64,000 nt of DNA, taken from NCBI RefSeq assembly GCF_932526225.1, contig NC_064047.1:8483994-8547993 (forward strand), given 5' to 3'. Both the position numbers and the translations under genes were made by a program. Shown here piece after piece: positions 33,237 to 46,006 of the stretch (position 1 is the first letter of the stretch; every line of letters starts with the position of its first letter). The notes under the pieces were generated by a model. That model had not been told where the DNA came from. It did not search any database and worked only from the letters and a program-made list of their open reading frames with translations. This DNA is from Nematostella vectensis. Its lineage: Eukaryota > Cnidaria > Anthozoa > Actiniaria > Edwardsiidae.

Positions 33237-36200
33237 ACCCCTCAAGACTCACTTTATAAAAGTACGGTAAGTATGGAAAATTGTCAGCCCTCATTTTGCA
33301 AATTGTGAACAAATGTTGGCTCTTTGCTTAAGTGATATTTACTCTTCACATTTATCCAGTCTTTTTCTTAGCCGTTTCTACCATTTATAACTTGGTTTAT
33401 AATGATAAAGGAAAAAAATACTTTACAATCAAGGATTTAGTTTTATTTTTCCAGTTTTGCACAATTTTCATGCAGACAGGTGCCTGTCATATGGTTTTAG
33501 CCAATCGGGTAGCAGATTAGACTGTATAATAATTTTGGATGTAATTGAAAACCTTTCGTTTTCACATATAATTGATTTCCGTTCGGCTGTCTGAAATTCC
33601 CTTTTGAAATCTTTCCAAAAATTTAGATAATGATCTGAAATAGAAAGTAAAAAAAAAATCAGCATTTGCTTTATTTGGCTAAGGTCTTTTCATTATTTTT
33701 TAATCTATTAGCAGAGTATTGATTTTTTCAGCTGGACTTGTAACATTTTAAATATAGAAAGATTCAACATAAACTTAATTTTATTCAAGAGAGTAAAAGA
33801 TAAGAGCAGACTTCTCTGGGGTGGCTCATGGCTCATCTTGCTGCATTTACAGTAGCAAATGGTTGACCAGATTATCAAATCTGAGTTTGTTTTTGCCTTT
33901 TTGTTTGCCAATCAATTCAAGATTTATGGAGAAGGAGCAAAGTCTCAAGTATGCAAGTATACAGTAAACTAGTTTGAAATCATATCTCAAAGAAGATATG
34001 TAATAAGCAAATTGCTGCTTTTGCCTTTATCTTTCTGAGATATGCATTATCCGAACTTCAGTCTGGTTATAAATGGGCCATTTTCTGGGGCGGGTCTAGC
34101 TTATCGCTAAAGAGGGGGTTTGGCTCAGTGACAAGGGGGGGGAGGGGGGATTTTTTTTTTAAATAGTGGCTTTCTGGCAGTTGCTCTAGCTCACATTACA
34201 GAATGCAAAAAGGCTATAAAATTATGACAATTAAATAGCATGCAGAAATTCTAAATTACAATAGTATCTGCTTATCACACTGAAAATAGGCGCGCACCGT
34301 TTTTGATGCTGTTCGTTTTGACTTGCTTAAGCTCTCTATTAGTAGCTACATACAGACTGTGCACTGGCAGATTGTTCCATAGTTTAAATATGACCATGTC
34401 AGTTGTTTCCTGTGTTGGCTGTCTCTTTATTAATTATTTTGTAGAATTTAAAATCAATTTTTTTAAATGTTTGAATGGACACCACATGACTACTGGCATT
34501 ACATTTTTTTTAGCAAAAATATTGCTGTAGACTTTACATGATACAAGTCCTATGATGCCCATTGCTTGATCTTCCTGTTGGAATTTTAATGTATCATCTA
34601 CTCATGCCGGAAGTGTCATTATTTGAGCATGGACCCATACTATACATCTATATTCACAAATAAACTCATTCTTTTAGGTTAAAGGTTGTGATTTATCAGC
34701 AAGAACAGCCAATGTGAGGCTTTTGAGGACAAATGCTTGAAAATGGAAGAGAAAATGCTTGAAAATGGAAAAGACAAAATCTGCAGTAATATGATGGAAC
34801 CCATTGACTTAAGAAGCTATAGTATAAAACAGGCTTTACATATAGTTGTGTTTCCAGGGCCATAGCAGGCCTCGAAATATTAGGGGGGGGGGGGGGGCAC
34901 AATGCAGAAACATTAAGAAAATATTGGGGGGCTTAGCCACGCCCCTACTGGTCATTTTCTTATAATTTTTGATAATATTGGGGGGCCCAGTACCCACAGT
35001 GCCCCACTTCCTGCTACGGCCCTGGTATCTAAGGGGGGTTGGTTTGGGGTGGGAAAGAGGGAAGGGGGAAGGCTTGCGGTGGCTAAGAACTCTGGTTTGG
35101 GCTGGGAGAGGGGGAAGGCTAAGAGAAAATGAGCAGTGATTTTTAAGTACCATCACATACCTGTCAACTCTACCGCATTAGGCGGGAGTCTCAAGATTTT
35201 GGATTCCTTCTCCCGCTCTCCCGCAGCACCAAATCTCCCGCTGAATCCCCTCTGAAAAGAAGCTGTCCCTCTAAAGAGCATTTGTGAAGGTAAAGACAAT
35301 AGACCATTTTCACGATGTTGCGCACGCATCCAAAATGCCACAGACTGGCGGGCCTAAGCTGATCAAAAATGCAGGCGAAGGGGAATTTAACTACAAAATT
35401 CCTTGAAAGAAGCACTCTGACAGCATTTTCTAAGTCCACTTTGTACGCCATTTTAGATCACCCAAGGCCTGACAGTCTGTGGCATTTTGATATGCGCACA
35501 ACATCGTCAAAACGGTCTGTTTTTAAAGAAGAGGTACTGATTTGATTTTTAGAAAGGCGATCCAGTGGGTTTTTTTTGGGGGGGAGGGAGGGGCATTCTT
35601 GTGATTATGATATCAGCCTATTCTTTTCTCCAAACTGATAGACAGAAACAAAGGAAGTATGAACTAGATAAGAAAAAAAGGCATCCTAGGGCCCAGGATT
35701 TGGTCACTTAATTTATCATCTCATTTTATATGTGCATTTACATACACTGCCCAAGGGTTTTTAAAAGCTGAAGCTTTTGAAATATGGCAGAACTTTTGAT
35801 TTGTTTATTTGTTGATGTATAATTATATGGTGTTTTCCAGACATCAAGGAGTGAATCCAATTGTACACAGCTATTGTACAGTTTATTTGTCAGAAATAAA
35901 AATAAAATGTATAAATAGACCTCTACTATTGCAAATTAATCTTTAACAGTTTCAATTCTTTTGTACCTTAATTTCAAAACAAAAAGGTTGGGGCAAAGAA
36001 TGTAGAGCTTGTAGCAAGAAAAAAAAATGATGTAGAAACATGACAATTATAGAACTAAAACGCACCACACCAAATACAACAAAAATAAGATTGACATTTT
36101 ATTTCAATTCTATACCCATTCTCTTTATAATTTATGGAAAATGTGCATAATTTTAAATTGCCCTGGCTAAAATGGTCACAAGTTTTTGTTTTGTTTTTCT

Positions 36201-36598
36201 TTATTTGAATACTAATATTAAAATAACAACAAAATGTACGACATGGGGCAGTGGAACTAATGGGGTGCCAGCCCAGAACTCATGAAAGTTTGGAGGCTGT
36301 AGCGCCCCTGCTTAATACCCCTTTCTATCTAAATCAGTGACATGAGAATTAACAGTCTGTGGCACTACGGATATCTAAGAATTCCCTCCTGAGCACCCCA
36401 TTCTCCTCGCCTCCCTTACCCCCCCACCCACACACACCCACCCACATTTTGTAGAAGTCGGTGCACAGCACCTCTTTTAACCATGAAAAGGTAGGCTTTG
36501 TTATGCTATCAAAGGTATATTATGTTTATCCTTCAATTATTACTAACAAGTTGTGCTATGGCTATATTATATGCCTGCCCAGTCTTCTATCAAATCCC
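33237..36598. other. Intergenic region between convergent HECA and SYAP1
   Basis: No supported gene. It includes the probable HECA 3' untranslated region, a family P repeat (34862-34960, with 15 G), a hAT-type element end (catacctgtcaactctaccg at 35156 followed by gcattaggcgggagtctcaa), and A+T-rich sequence with several AATAAA words (for example near 34661 and 35897). Confidence 0.5.
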
Positions 36599-39500
36599 TC
36601 AACTATCTTCTTCTAGCAAATCTTCAATCTCTTTTTCCCAAGCACCATTATCATCCCCATCTACCATCTCATAGTCCTGAAATCAAACAGTTTCATTTTA
36701 GATTAACGAGGTTACTTTTCCAATAAAACCATTGAAACTTATTTATAGAAGTTATGTGCATGTTTAAAGTGTAGACCACAACTCACAATAAAAAAAATTG
36801 ACCATTTTAAATTAGACCATTTCACACATTAAAAAGTTGACCATTTTCACAACCTTTCTAGTATTGTTTGCAGGTGCACTTCTTATTTGGGACATTATAC
36901 AATAAAGTGTTAGGAAACTACAAGTCTGTGTTGATATCTTGACAGACCTGCAGCTCTTGCTGTAATTCTTTCTCCCACTCTGGGATATCATCTTCTGGTT
37001 TCTGATCTGAAAAAAAAAAAAAAACCCGGCAGGTACTGTATAAATGCCAATTGCACTAAGAGATCATGTGACTTATTTCGTGGCAAACTAGCGCGTACTC
37101 AGCCTTAAGCTGCAAAAGCAACAAAAAGCAAATTATTTTATAGCATTTACAAAGCCAGAAAGTTTTCTTTTCAGAAAGATTATATTTGAAATCATTTGAA
37201 ATAGCCACGCAAAAGATCACATGATAAGAATTTTAGTGCAAGTCCCCTATCAATCCAGCTTAGGAAACCCAGGCTAGAGGAAAATCAAAATAACCAAATA
37301 GTCGTGTAACGATTTATGTTCTTCAGTCTGCACTAAAAAGAAAATTTGTCAGACTTGATTACCACTTTTGGTGAACCAAACTTGTGCAAGTGGGATAAAA
37401 CAAGTAAAGGCCAGAGTTCAATAAATAACAGTTGCCCATCTTGATGTTCTTTCCCAAAACCAGCTGCTTTTATTAAACATTTTTTGAAATGACAGTGCAA
37501 AGGACAAAGTACCTGATTGCGGCACCTGTGGTGATGATTCTTTACTTGTGTCTTTATTGCTTGGTTCTGATGTGTTTTCCCTTGACATTCCAATTTGCTG
37601 TAGATCCTCATGGCTTAGTTCTACAATGACGACAATGAAATTCATACAGTGTATCACAACAAGGCCAATTATAAATATTTTCTCCTTTACAGCTATTGCT
37701 GTATTGTAACGATAGACATAAACATGTTTTATTGATATATTAATCCCCTAATTAGACCTAAAACAACATACTGTAATTCTAGTAATATTTAAGAATGCAT
37801 GCAGGACACAGTTCTGTCAATTCTGTGCAGTTTTTAAAGTACAGAGACAGTTAATGCAGGTGCTACCATTAGCAAGCTTACATGACCTTTGTTGGTACTG
37901 TATCAATCATTTAGTGGTGCACTTTTTATGAGTAGAAATAGACAGCTATTAAAGAAAGTATCACTATCTTGCATACAGTACACCAGCCAGCACACAATCA
38001 GAGCAAGTGCCAGGCAGGTAAAAGCTTGAGTTTTAGCACAGGCAGTGCATGTGTTTCTAAAAGGCCAACCAAGCCCTAGTAATTACCACCTTGGTGGGAG
38101 CTTTCTTGGTGCACAAAGTCGTCGCTGATAAACTCCATGTGTTGCGTTGGACTCTCCGGTAGCTCTTCTTCACTCTGAAACAATGTTTCAGTCATTCATA
38201 AGGTCTAAGCAATATAAAACTTAGTGATATAAGGGTGCGAAAACAGGCACTCTGCATTGTGTGCTGTTTCTCCCTGCAATTTTGGAACGTTCTGCCCTCA
38301 CTTCTCTCAATTTCCTTGTCAAAGAATATTGTCTACTGGACAATTCAAATACTTCCTTTTCTCTTTACAAATAGTTGTCTACCCATTCCCACTTAACACT
38401 ACTACTAATATGCTTGTTATATAGCAATCAACATAGAAGGTTCAAGGGTCCTTGAATATTCCATTGGCAAAAAACTATTTACCTTATCATGTGAGGAATC
38501 AACACAGAAGGTTCAAGGGTCCTTGAATATTCCATTGGCAAAAAACTATTTACCTTATCATGTGAGGAATCAACACAGAAGGTTCAAGGGTCCTTGAATA
38601 TTCCATTGGCAAAAAACTATTTACCTTATCATGCGAGGAAGCAGCAGGGATGTTCTGCGGGGCACTTTGTTTAATTGGCTCTGAAAATAAAAAGGTAAAT
38701 TGGCTTGAAAATAAAAAGGTGACAACTTCATTTTTTAGAAGTATTGACAGCAACATTGTGCACATTCTCGACCTTCCAGCATGCAATGTACAGAGGCATG
38801 ACAGGCATTAATAACGTATGGGCATGTGTGTGCTCTAGCAAAAACAATAAACGTAGTCTTAGTGATTAATTGTTTGCATAAAGGTATCAAAGGGAGACTT
38901 CATTGCCTGTTTTGAAAAAGTGTACAGCATTAAAACCATACTGTACAAATGATGACAGATTTGTTTGATAAGTAGGGAGTCAATGAAAATTATAGCCTCA
39001 GCTGTATGTTATAGTTTTCTTAATATTCACCAAAATGTGACAGTGTGCCAGTTTTGTGCTCTAGCCAGGAATTTAGTGAAGGAGGCTGGTAGTTACTTTC
39101 CAGTTGGGTAGTATACAAAAGGTATAATAGAAGTTGATGCTAGTCTATCTACTGGTTTGGTATAGCCCTTTTGGGCCATCCCTGGATAAATTTATCTAAG
39201 GTGCTACTTTTACATTCCTTTGATCCACCCACCAGTATCAGCCTTGCCCTCTGTTGTCTCGGCAGATGTGGAAGGTCGCTCAGTTGTTCCTGACGCAGCC
39301 AGCGACGTGAGCTGAGTAGACTGTTTGATGAGAGAGACACGGTAGAAATAGTTCCTCCAGAATCTCTCCTCTGATACCCTGAAGAATACAGAATAGAGAA
39401 ATAGTTTTCAATATAGTTTTCTTGTACAGTATCCACCTTCTTTTTCTTGTTCTAGATTGTAATGTATAGTCAGCTTACCCAGCATTGAGGATAGACTTTT

Positions 39501-42500
39501 TTGCCTCTTTTGCTGTTTTAATTTCATAAAAACTTTAATTGTACATGCTGAGACAGGCCAAGAATGTTCTCTAAAAACATGTTCACCCCTTCACACTTTC
39601 ATGAATACCCTATGGACAAGACACTAATACAATGAAATTTCGTTTTATGTAGTTCCTGTTTGATCTCACTTATTATGCTGACAAGAGAGCCTTACATCTC
39701 TCCTTCCCTTTGTCCTAAGCCAATTTCCTCTTAACACAGAAGGTCTCTTAGGATAAATATACACATATCCAATTGCAATCAGAGGAAAGCTTTAAACCCA
39801 CTTTTTTGGCACAAGCTTGAATCTCATCTGCTCAAGATTCTCGTCTTTTTGTAGTGTTGCCAAGGCAACAGGAAACATGGTCTCGCCCTCATAGAGAAAG
39901 GGAACACCCGAAGGGGGGTCCCTCAAGAAGTTTCGCTCATCCTGCAATGTTAAATTCAAAAAAGTTTGGTTAACACTATCAAACCAACAAATTTGGTACA
40001 ATCTTACATTCCTTAGAGATTTACTTCATGTATTAGAGGGATGTTATCAGGCACTGGAAGATCAAGGTGAGAAATTGATACTCCCAATAGGGTTGCAAAG
40101 GACATGACGGAAAAACATGGAAGTGCACAATTCCAGATAGATAAAGATAGGTATTCATACCATGGCACATGGGGAGAAGGGGGACATAAAAGGAGAATAA
40201 TGGTTGTGATACGGGTAGAGGTAGGTGGCAGGGGTGAGGGCGGGAGGGTAATTGTGGGGATATTGCTATGGTGAGTGGAGTTGGACTATAAGGAGTGTAC
40301 GGGATAGTGATGCAGTTGTTCTTACCATGGCGTATAGGGTGAATGGGAAGATTAAGGAGGAGGTAGTGGGTAGGGAGGTATAGACCGGAAAACAAAAAGG
40401 TTGATAAGGGGTAAGGTGTACATGCTGGTGGAGAAAAAAGTAAGTTAAAATATAATGAAAACAACAAAAGTTCATAAACATGTACATAAATGTATAATAA
40501 ATTAGCACATAAATGTATAATAAATTAAGGTAAATAAGGAATAAAATATTTCATAAAGCTCTTTGAAAGGTTAAGCAGCCTCACGTGTGTTCTAGTACAG
40601 GGTTTATCGTCAGAAGTCAATGCACAGTGATATTCAGTAATAAATGCACATGCCATTTCATTACACTGACAAAACTATGAAAAATGTGTCAAGTTTCAAA
40701 AGCAATAAAATATAAAAATTAAAAAGCATTACTTAAAGCTTTCAGTTGCATTCATTTGCTAGCTAATATAATGCTGTTACTTCATTTTAATAAATATTAG
40801 CAACCCTTATTCATAAGAAAGGATTTGAGTTTTGATTTTACTTACAGAAGAGAGTAAGGATTTGACTTTTGATTTTTAGTTACAGTAGATGGGGCAAGTA
40901 TTTCAGTTTGGATTCTACTTACAGAAGAGAGTAAGGATTTGAGTTTAGGTTCTACTTACAGAAGAGATTAAGGATTTGACTTTTGATTTTTACTTACAGT
41001 AGACAGGGCAAGGATTTGGGTTTTCATGGCCTCCTCTTCATTGTATCCAACCCAAGGAGGGACAGCAGTTTCTAAGGAAAAAAACAGCCAGATTAAACAT
41101 ATTGAATAAAAAAAAATTATTGTTCTACTTCACGCATACTGATATGGGGCTAAGATAAATGCATATTAGTTGGCTTTTTTTTTTTCTTAGTGAAAGATTT
41201 TGATTCTGATTGGTTCTAAGAGGGAGCTGTATTTTACAACTCTGAATTCACTGAATACTCATACTGTACCTGATCTTTTGTGTTTTTCGCTCACAAACTT
41301 CTCTTGCTCCTTAATAAAATCACCAATTATTCCCTAAAATGGAAAGAAAGAGGGACAACTTTTAACAAAGACAAGGGTTATCTGGCTAGTACAAGAAAAC
41401 TGGTTGTTGGTGCCACCTAGATTGGCTTATACTTGGTACAGCTAGAAAGACCACAGACATGCTGTAGAAAAACTAGATGGTCTGCATAGGCTTAAAGCTG
41501 CATTGTCACCAGTTCTCTTCCGGTCAATTACATTCCAATCTCCAATGATTTTTAACAGAAAACGTGAAAAATATTTCAAAATTGTGAAATCAGTGTGTCT
41601 ATTGAAACTTTCTTCGAGGATGTGATTGATAATTTAGAGAAGATGGCCTATTAAATAGCATGGATTCTAATATATTCTTTTTATCTCTTAACAGTTGATG
41701 TTTCCATCGGCCCTTCGTAAACTGGTGACAATGACAATGACAATGGTGACATCAGAGCAGCTATACTTTGTTTCACATACTTTCATGTACATCATATTTT
41801 GTCAATCTTTTGTTGATTGATAGTTTGGTTTATACTTGTTTTACCGACGTGGGCTAAATACAGTGAAAGAGTACGAAAAGTCTACATCCCTCAGGGAGGT
41901 ATCGAGATGAAATCACAGCCCATTCAAATCACTTGCCTTTTTCTCAACTGTATCCTTAACTTTGAATGCAGTGCTGGTAGCAGCTGAAGCTACGTTAAAC
42001 AGAAAGCCTTGCAAAGGAAAAAAGACATTACTGCACTTGATGAATCAAGTCATGACCCTGTAGTTCACACCCCAACTCTCCCCCCTCCCCCTACAAATAC
42101 ACAAAAAAATTAATCATAGATACTGTCATTGTAATCTTTACTAGCTTTTACTCCTGTTGCCAAGAAACTGCAGTAAACCACAAATAATCCCAAAACACAT
42201 TTTTGAGCGACAATCTATCTAATAGTAACTTGGCAATGGTTATTTATGTCTGAGTAGACATTGTGTGAAATGCAAATAAACTTACAATCAAAACAAAACA
42301 ACGCAATAAAAATGAGTACATCTGAAATAAGCGAGATCTTATAAAACTTACTTCCGACATTCTTTGCTACATCCTTAGCATACTCCAAGTCAGGCAAAGC
42401 TTCGCCTTTTATTGGGGCAACGTCGGCTGTTGTTTCTTGCGATTTTTCGGATGCATTCGTTTTCTCGGCCGATTCTCCTTCATCGGTTTTTGACTCGACA

Positions 42501-42565
42501 TTTTCAACCGTTGTAACCTTATCTTTCGATTCCTGGTTCTCTCCATAACCCAGCCAGCTAAACAT
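36599..42565 (-). CDS. SYAP1: Synapse-associated protein 1 homologue (SYAP1/BSTA), 11 coding exons
   Basis: Exons in order: 42565-42352, 42007-41937, 41333-41270, 41071-40998, 39941-39802, 39378-39233, 38680-38625, 38174-38090, 37620-37513, 37006-36948, 36676-36599. All phases join, giving 364 residues (human about 352). It starts MFSWLGYG. An acidic, low-complexity segment follows, then an amphipathic region ([17 protein letters not shown]) like the family's LFNFASAATKK. The BSD domain spans about residues 140-215 ([47 protein letters not shown]). The acidic tail contains [11 protein letters not shown] and [10 protein letters not shown]. Family members are cytoplasmic or Golgi-associated adaptors linked to Akt/mTORC2 signalling and, in flies (Sap47), to synaptic terminals. 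Intron 2 has a GC donor (AAG|GCAAGT at 41936). Introns after exons 4 and 7 contain tandem copies of the preceding donor. Confidence 0.95.
38406..38640. repeat. 71-bp tandem repeat containing SYAP1 exon 7 end plus donor
   Basis: Three copies of a 71-bp unit, each with accttatcatgtgagg and ggttcaagggtccttgaata. On the gene strand the real exon 7 ends TCCTCGCATGATAAG|GTAAATAG (exon end 38625). Two downstream copies read TCCTCACATGATAAG|GTAAATAG, with the matching base pairs exactly 71 and 142 bp further into the intron. The copies are almost identical. Confidence 0.92.
40840..41000. repeat. ~38-bp array of SYAP1 exon 4 end plus donor
   Basis: On the gene strand the true junction is AAATCCTTGCCCTGTCTACT|GTAAGTAAAA (donor 40997). 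It is followed by four related junctions, typically AAATCCTTACTCTCTTCT|GTAAGTAGAA, with donors at 40959, 40922, 40883 (GTAACT) and 40845. Spacing is 37-39 bp. Three of the four decoys keep the strong donor GTAAGT. Confidence 0.9.
41492..41746. mobile_element. MITE in SYAP1 intron 2, same family as 15519-15772
   Basis: The left end ttaaagctgcattgtcacca and right end aaactggtgacaatg are inverted and match the family at 15519. The right end is followed by a short acaatg triplication. Orientation is opposite to the first copy, judged by the internal order of words. Confidence 0.8.
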
Positions 42566-42969
42566 ATTGACTATTCTGTGCTAGAGAGCTCAGTAAAAAA
42601 ACAATTAGTAAATTGTGTTTGTCATTTTGTGTATTTGGAAGTCGAGCAGTTCTCTTCGACGATATGATGACGTCACATGTAAACTGGACTGTGAGCCCAC
42701 GATACTTGTTCACTAGCCTCGATTGCAAGTTACAGTGAGAACGTTTTTTCCTTTTTTCTTGAGTTTTTTAGCCAACAGGTAGCCCAGGCAATGTATCAAA
42801 CCGATGAGAAATAACAGTGTTTTTTATGAGCAGATAAGAGTGATTCCCAAGCCCGCTATTTGGCGTTTTGTTGTGAAGTGGGGAAGGGTGCTGATATGTT
42901 TGTCAAGAAAAAAAACCGTAATAAAATTCACCGCGGTGAAGTTAGCAACTAATTCAGCAGCTAATTCAA

Positions 42970-43304
42970 GGGGGGGGGGGGGGGGGTGAATAGGTTCGCG
43001 GATCGGCGGATTCAGCCCCGAAATGCTCACGGATTACGGATTTTGATTATTATTTCAGCGGATTGGCGGATTTTGAAAATACGGCGGATCACGGATCTGT
43101 TGACAATTTGGGCACGGGTTTCGGATTTTGACTGCTTTGACGGTCGAATTTCGGATTTTAAATGAATTTCAATCGATGCTATTGTTTATATGTCAAACCA
43201 TGCGGATCTAAAAATATTTGCGGATCCACGGATTTGCCCCGAAAATGTTACGTATCGGCGGATTTACATACCCCTATTCACCCCCCCCCCCCCCCCCCCC
43301 CCCC
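42970..43304. repeat. Inverted G17/C24 pair enclosing a (CGGAT)-rich segment
   Basis: 17 G followed by tgaatagg (42970-42994) is mirrored by cctattca and 24 C (up to 43304). The 275 bp between repeat the motif gcggat or cacggat more than a dozen times at irregular spacing, sometimes as tandem attempts (cggattacggatttt). No frame of interest. Confidence 0.8.
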
Positions 43305-45213
43305 ACCCACCCACCCATTCAAGCAGCGGATTCAGCAACCAATTCGAACAAAAGTTATAATAACGTCCTGATTTAACCAAATCTCGTCTGCAAACACTTA
43401 AATCTTATGTATTATGATTGTTTAGTGAATTACCGACCATTGTACAATTTCGTGGCTTTTCAGATCTTTTGCAAATTACGTAAAAGTTGGTTATCCATAT
43501 AACACTGCTAAATTGGTTATAGTTTCGTTGTTTCTTAAGCTTCCTAATGCAATAGTAAGGGAATGAGATGTTAAACACACTCGTTTTTTTTCTTTTAAAA
43601 TCGAATACAGAATACAAACTCTTTCTGAAAGAGTTTGGAATAATTAGGCACTCTACTTTTATTGACCTCGAGGTCACGCAAACATACTTCTGCTTTCTAG
43701 TGGAGTAGTGAAGTGCCCGAGCTCATAGATTGGTTGGTCATTCAATTGCAAGGGTTAAATCTATATTCTTTTAGATTTGTGTGGGGCAGTTCGCACATTT
43801 TCCATAAGCCAGATTTATGCAAGACCCCCTTTTCTTTGCAGCCACTGTCTTGGCTGACCATTAACCCTTTGTTTCATGGTTTCTTTGTTTGTTTTATAAG
43901 AGAAATAGAAGATAAACAAATTGCTTGTTGTCTTATTTTATTAACACATTGACCACTCAACCGGCCTGTACCGGCTTTGAGAAGTACCCACAACCCAAAA
44001 AATTTATAAATGCAAAATAAACACAACAAGATAAAGATACTCAGGCATCAGTCTAAGGGATAAATGGTCTTGAAGATATGCATCCAACCAAGGTGTTGGC
44101 AACTACTCTTAAGCCAAATAATAGCACAGGTTCTTTGACAAATTTCAAATCTAACAATGAAAGAAAAGCAGAATCGCCCCTCTCAATAAAACGCTCAAAA
44201 TACCACACAAGGGAGTGAGATCAGCAAACACGGCTCAAGACACAAATAGATACCTTTATTCTGATCCTCCAGGTTCATTTCCATGGCCTCAAAACACAAT
44301 GTCCACTCCTTAAAGGCTTGTAAAACCACTTGGATACCTTAACGGATTGCAAAGCATTCTGGGAGATCCAGGGGAAAATTCACGAGGGGAGGGCCAGTCA
44401 ACACTCTTCTCCCCAAAGTCAGATGGGTTTTTATGAGTCTTTTTACCCCGAAGCCAAACAAATCAATGCCAGGTCATACAGACCCAGAATAGCAGTGTAA
44501 ACAATTTTGGAATCAATTTGGTTCCAGAAAAGACAGCATTTAGGAGAGCTGTGGTGATTCATTAGAAAATTATTTTCTCATCCAGGCAAAGCCAAACAAG
44601 AATAATTATGAACCCACTTTTGCTTGCAAATATCCATAAGCAAAGCACTCAATTATGCCCCCAATAGACTTCATGATGTCCTGAGACACTCTCCTAATAT
44701 GCTCATAGCTGTATTTTTTATGAAAAATACAAGCAACCATCAAGTTGTGCTCGCTTCAGCACAACGACGAGGGATTAAAAGCGGGGACCGCAAAGCACTG
44801 TTGGAGAGCTAGGATACCGCTGACTAGGTGCAGCTGCGTTTGACTTTGACAGGCTGTATATAAAACTCAAAATACTGTACATACTCAGTAAAGCTATTTG
44901 GGTCTAAGTGGTGGCCATAATAATAGCTACTGAAAAGATTACTGCTCGTGTATTAACATATAGTGAACTATACAGAATTTATGATCTCCTGCTTTTCCAT
45001 AACAATAGCTTCTGCATGTAAGTACGCTACAGTTTCACTGAAGCCCACTGATTTCTAAAGAATCTCTGTCTCTCCTCCGTGGCTGTCTTTGCCTTGGTTT
45101 AAAATAATGTAGCAATCTATTTTGTTTTATTTCTTGGGCAATGATTTGCAATCATAGTTGGACTGGACATTGCTGTGGAAAAATAGACTCAAAATATAAA
45201 ATACTGCAAACCC

Positions 45214-45661
45214 AGTATCGAATAAAAAAAACAATTTTATGTCTGATATTAGAAGGGCCAAGAAGCGGGGCAGAAAAATAAGATTATTGGGGTTGATTTT
45301 ACATTTCCCTTTATACACAAGTCTCATCAAATAACACAGAGATCTACTGAATGCTTATTATTTCATACCTGTCAACTTTCCCGCATTAGGCGGGAGTCTC
45401 AAGATTTTGGACCCCTTCTCCCGCTCTACCGCGTTAAGCACCAAATCTCCTGGTTTTTTTTTAGCAATTTTTATTGCTTCTGAACAATTAGTATCGAATA
45501 AAAAACAATTTTATGTCTGATATTAGAAGGGCCGAGAAGCGGGGCAGAGAAATAAGATTATTGGTGTTGATTTTACATTTCACTTTTTTCACAAGTCTCA
45601 ACAAGTCTCATCAAATAACACAGAGATCTACTGAATGCTTATTATTTCATACCTGTCAACT
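45214..45661. repeat. ~280-bp tandem duplication
   Basis: 45214-45371 (gtatcgaataaaaaaaacaa, ttatgtctgatattagaagg, gcttattatttcatacctgt) recurs at 45491-45661 with a few substitutions and one short internal duplication (acaagtctca twice). The following hAT-type left end is copied as well, so the unit is about 280 bp. Confidence 0.88.
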
Positions 45662-46006
45662 CTCCCGCATTAGGCGGGAGTCTCAAGATTTTGGACCCCT
45701 TCTCCCGCTCTCCCGCGTTAAGCACCAAATCTCCTGTTTTTTAGCAATTTTTATCGCTTCTGAAAAATTAGTCTTCAGGAAATCATCATTTTGCCTATTT
45801 CCAATAAAATATTTAGAACAATAATTCTCTTGTGTAGCCCAATTTATCTTACACCGTCGTGAGATCCGATAAGTCAATTTCCACGGCAAACACCTGCAAG
45901 GTTATACTCACCCCCCCCCCCCCCCCCCCCAATAAAATGAATATACAGTACCCCTCTCCCCAAAAAAATTCTCATGCCTTAAGATTTCCGGAGGTTGACA
46001 GGTATG
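45648..46006. mobile_element. hAT-type MITE
   Basis: The left end catacctgtcaactctcccg followed by cattaggcgggag, and the right end gttgacaggtatg (45994-46006), are inverted at their outer 13 bases. A second left end lies at 45364 and a third at 35156. A 20-C tract lies inside (45911-45930). Confidence 0.65.
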
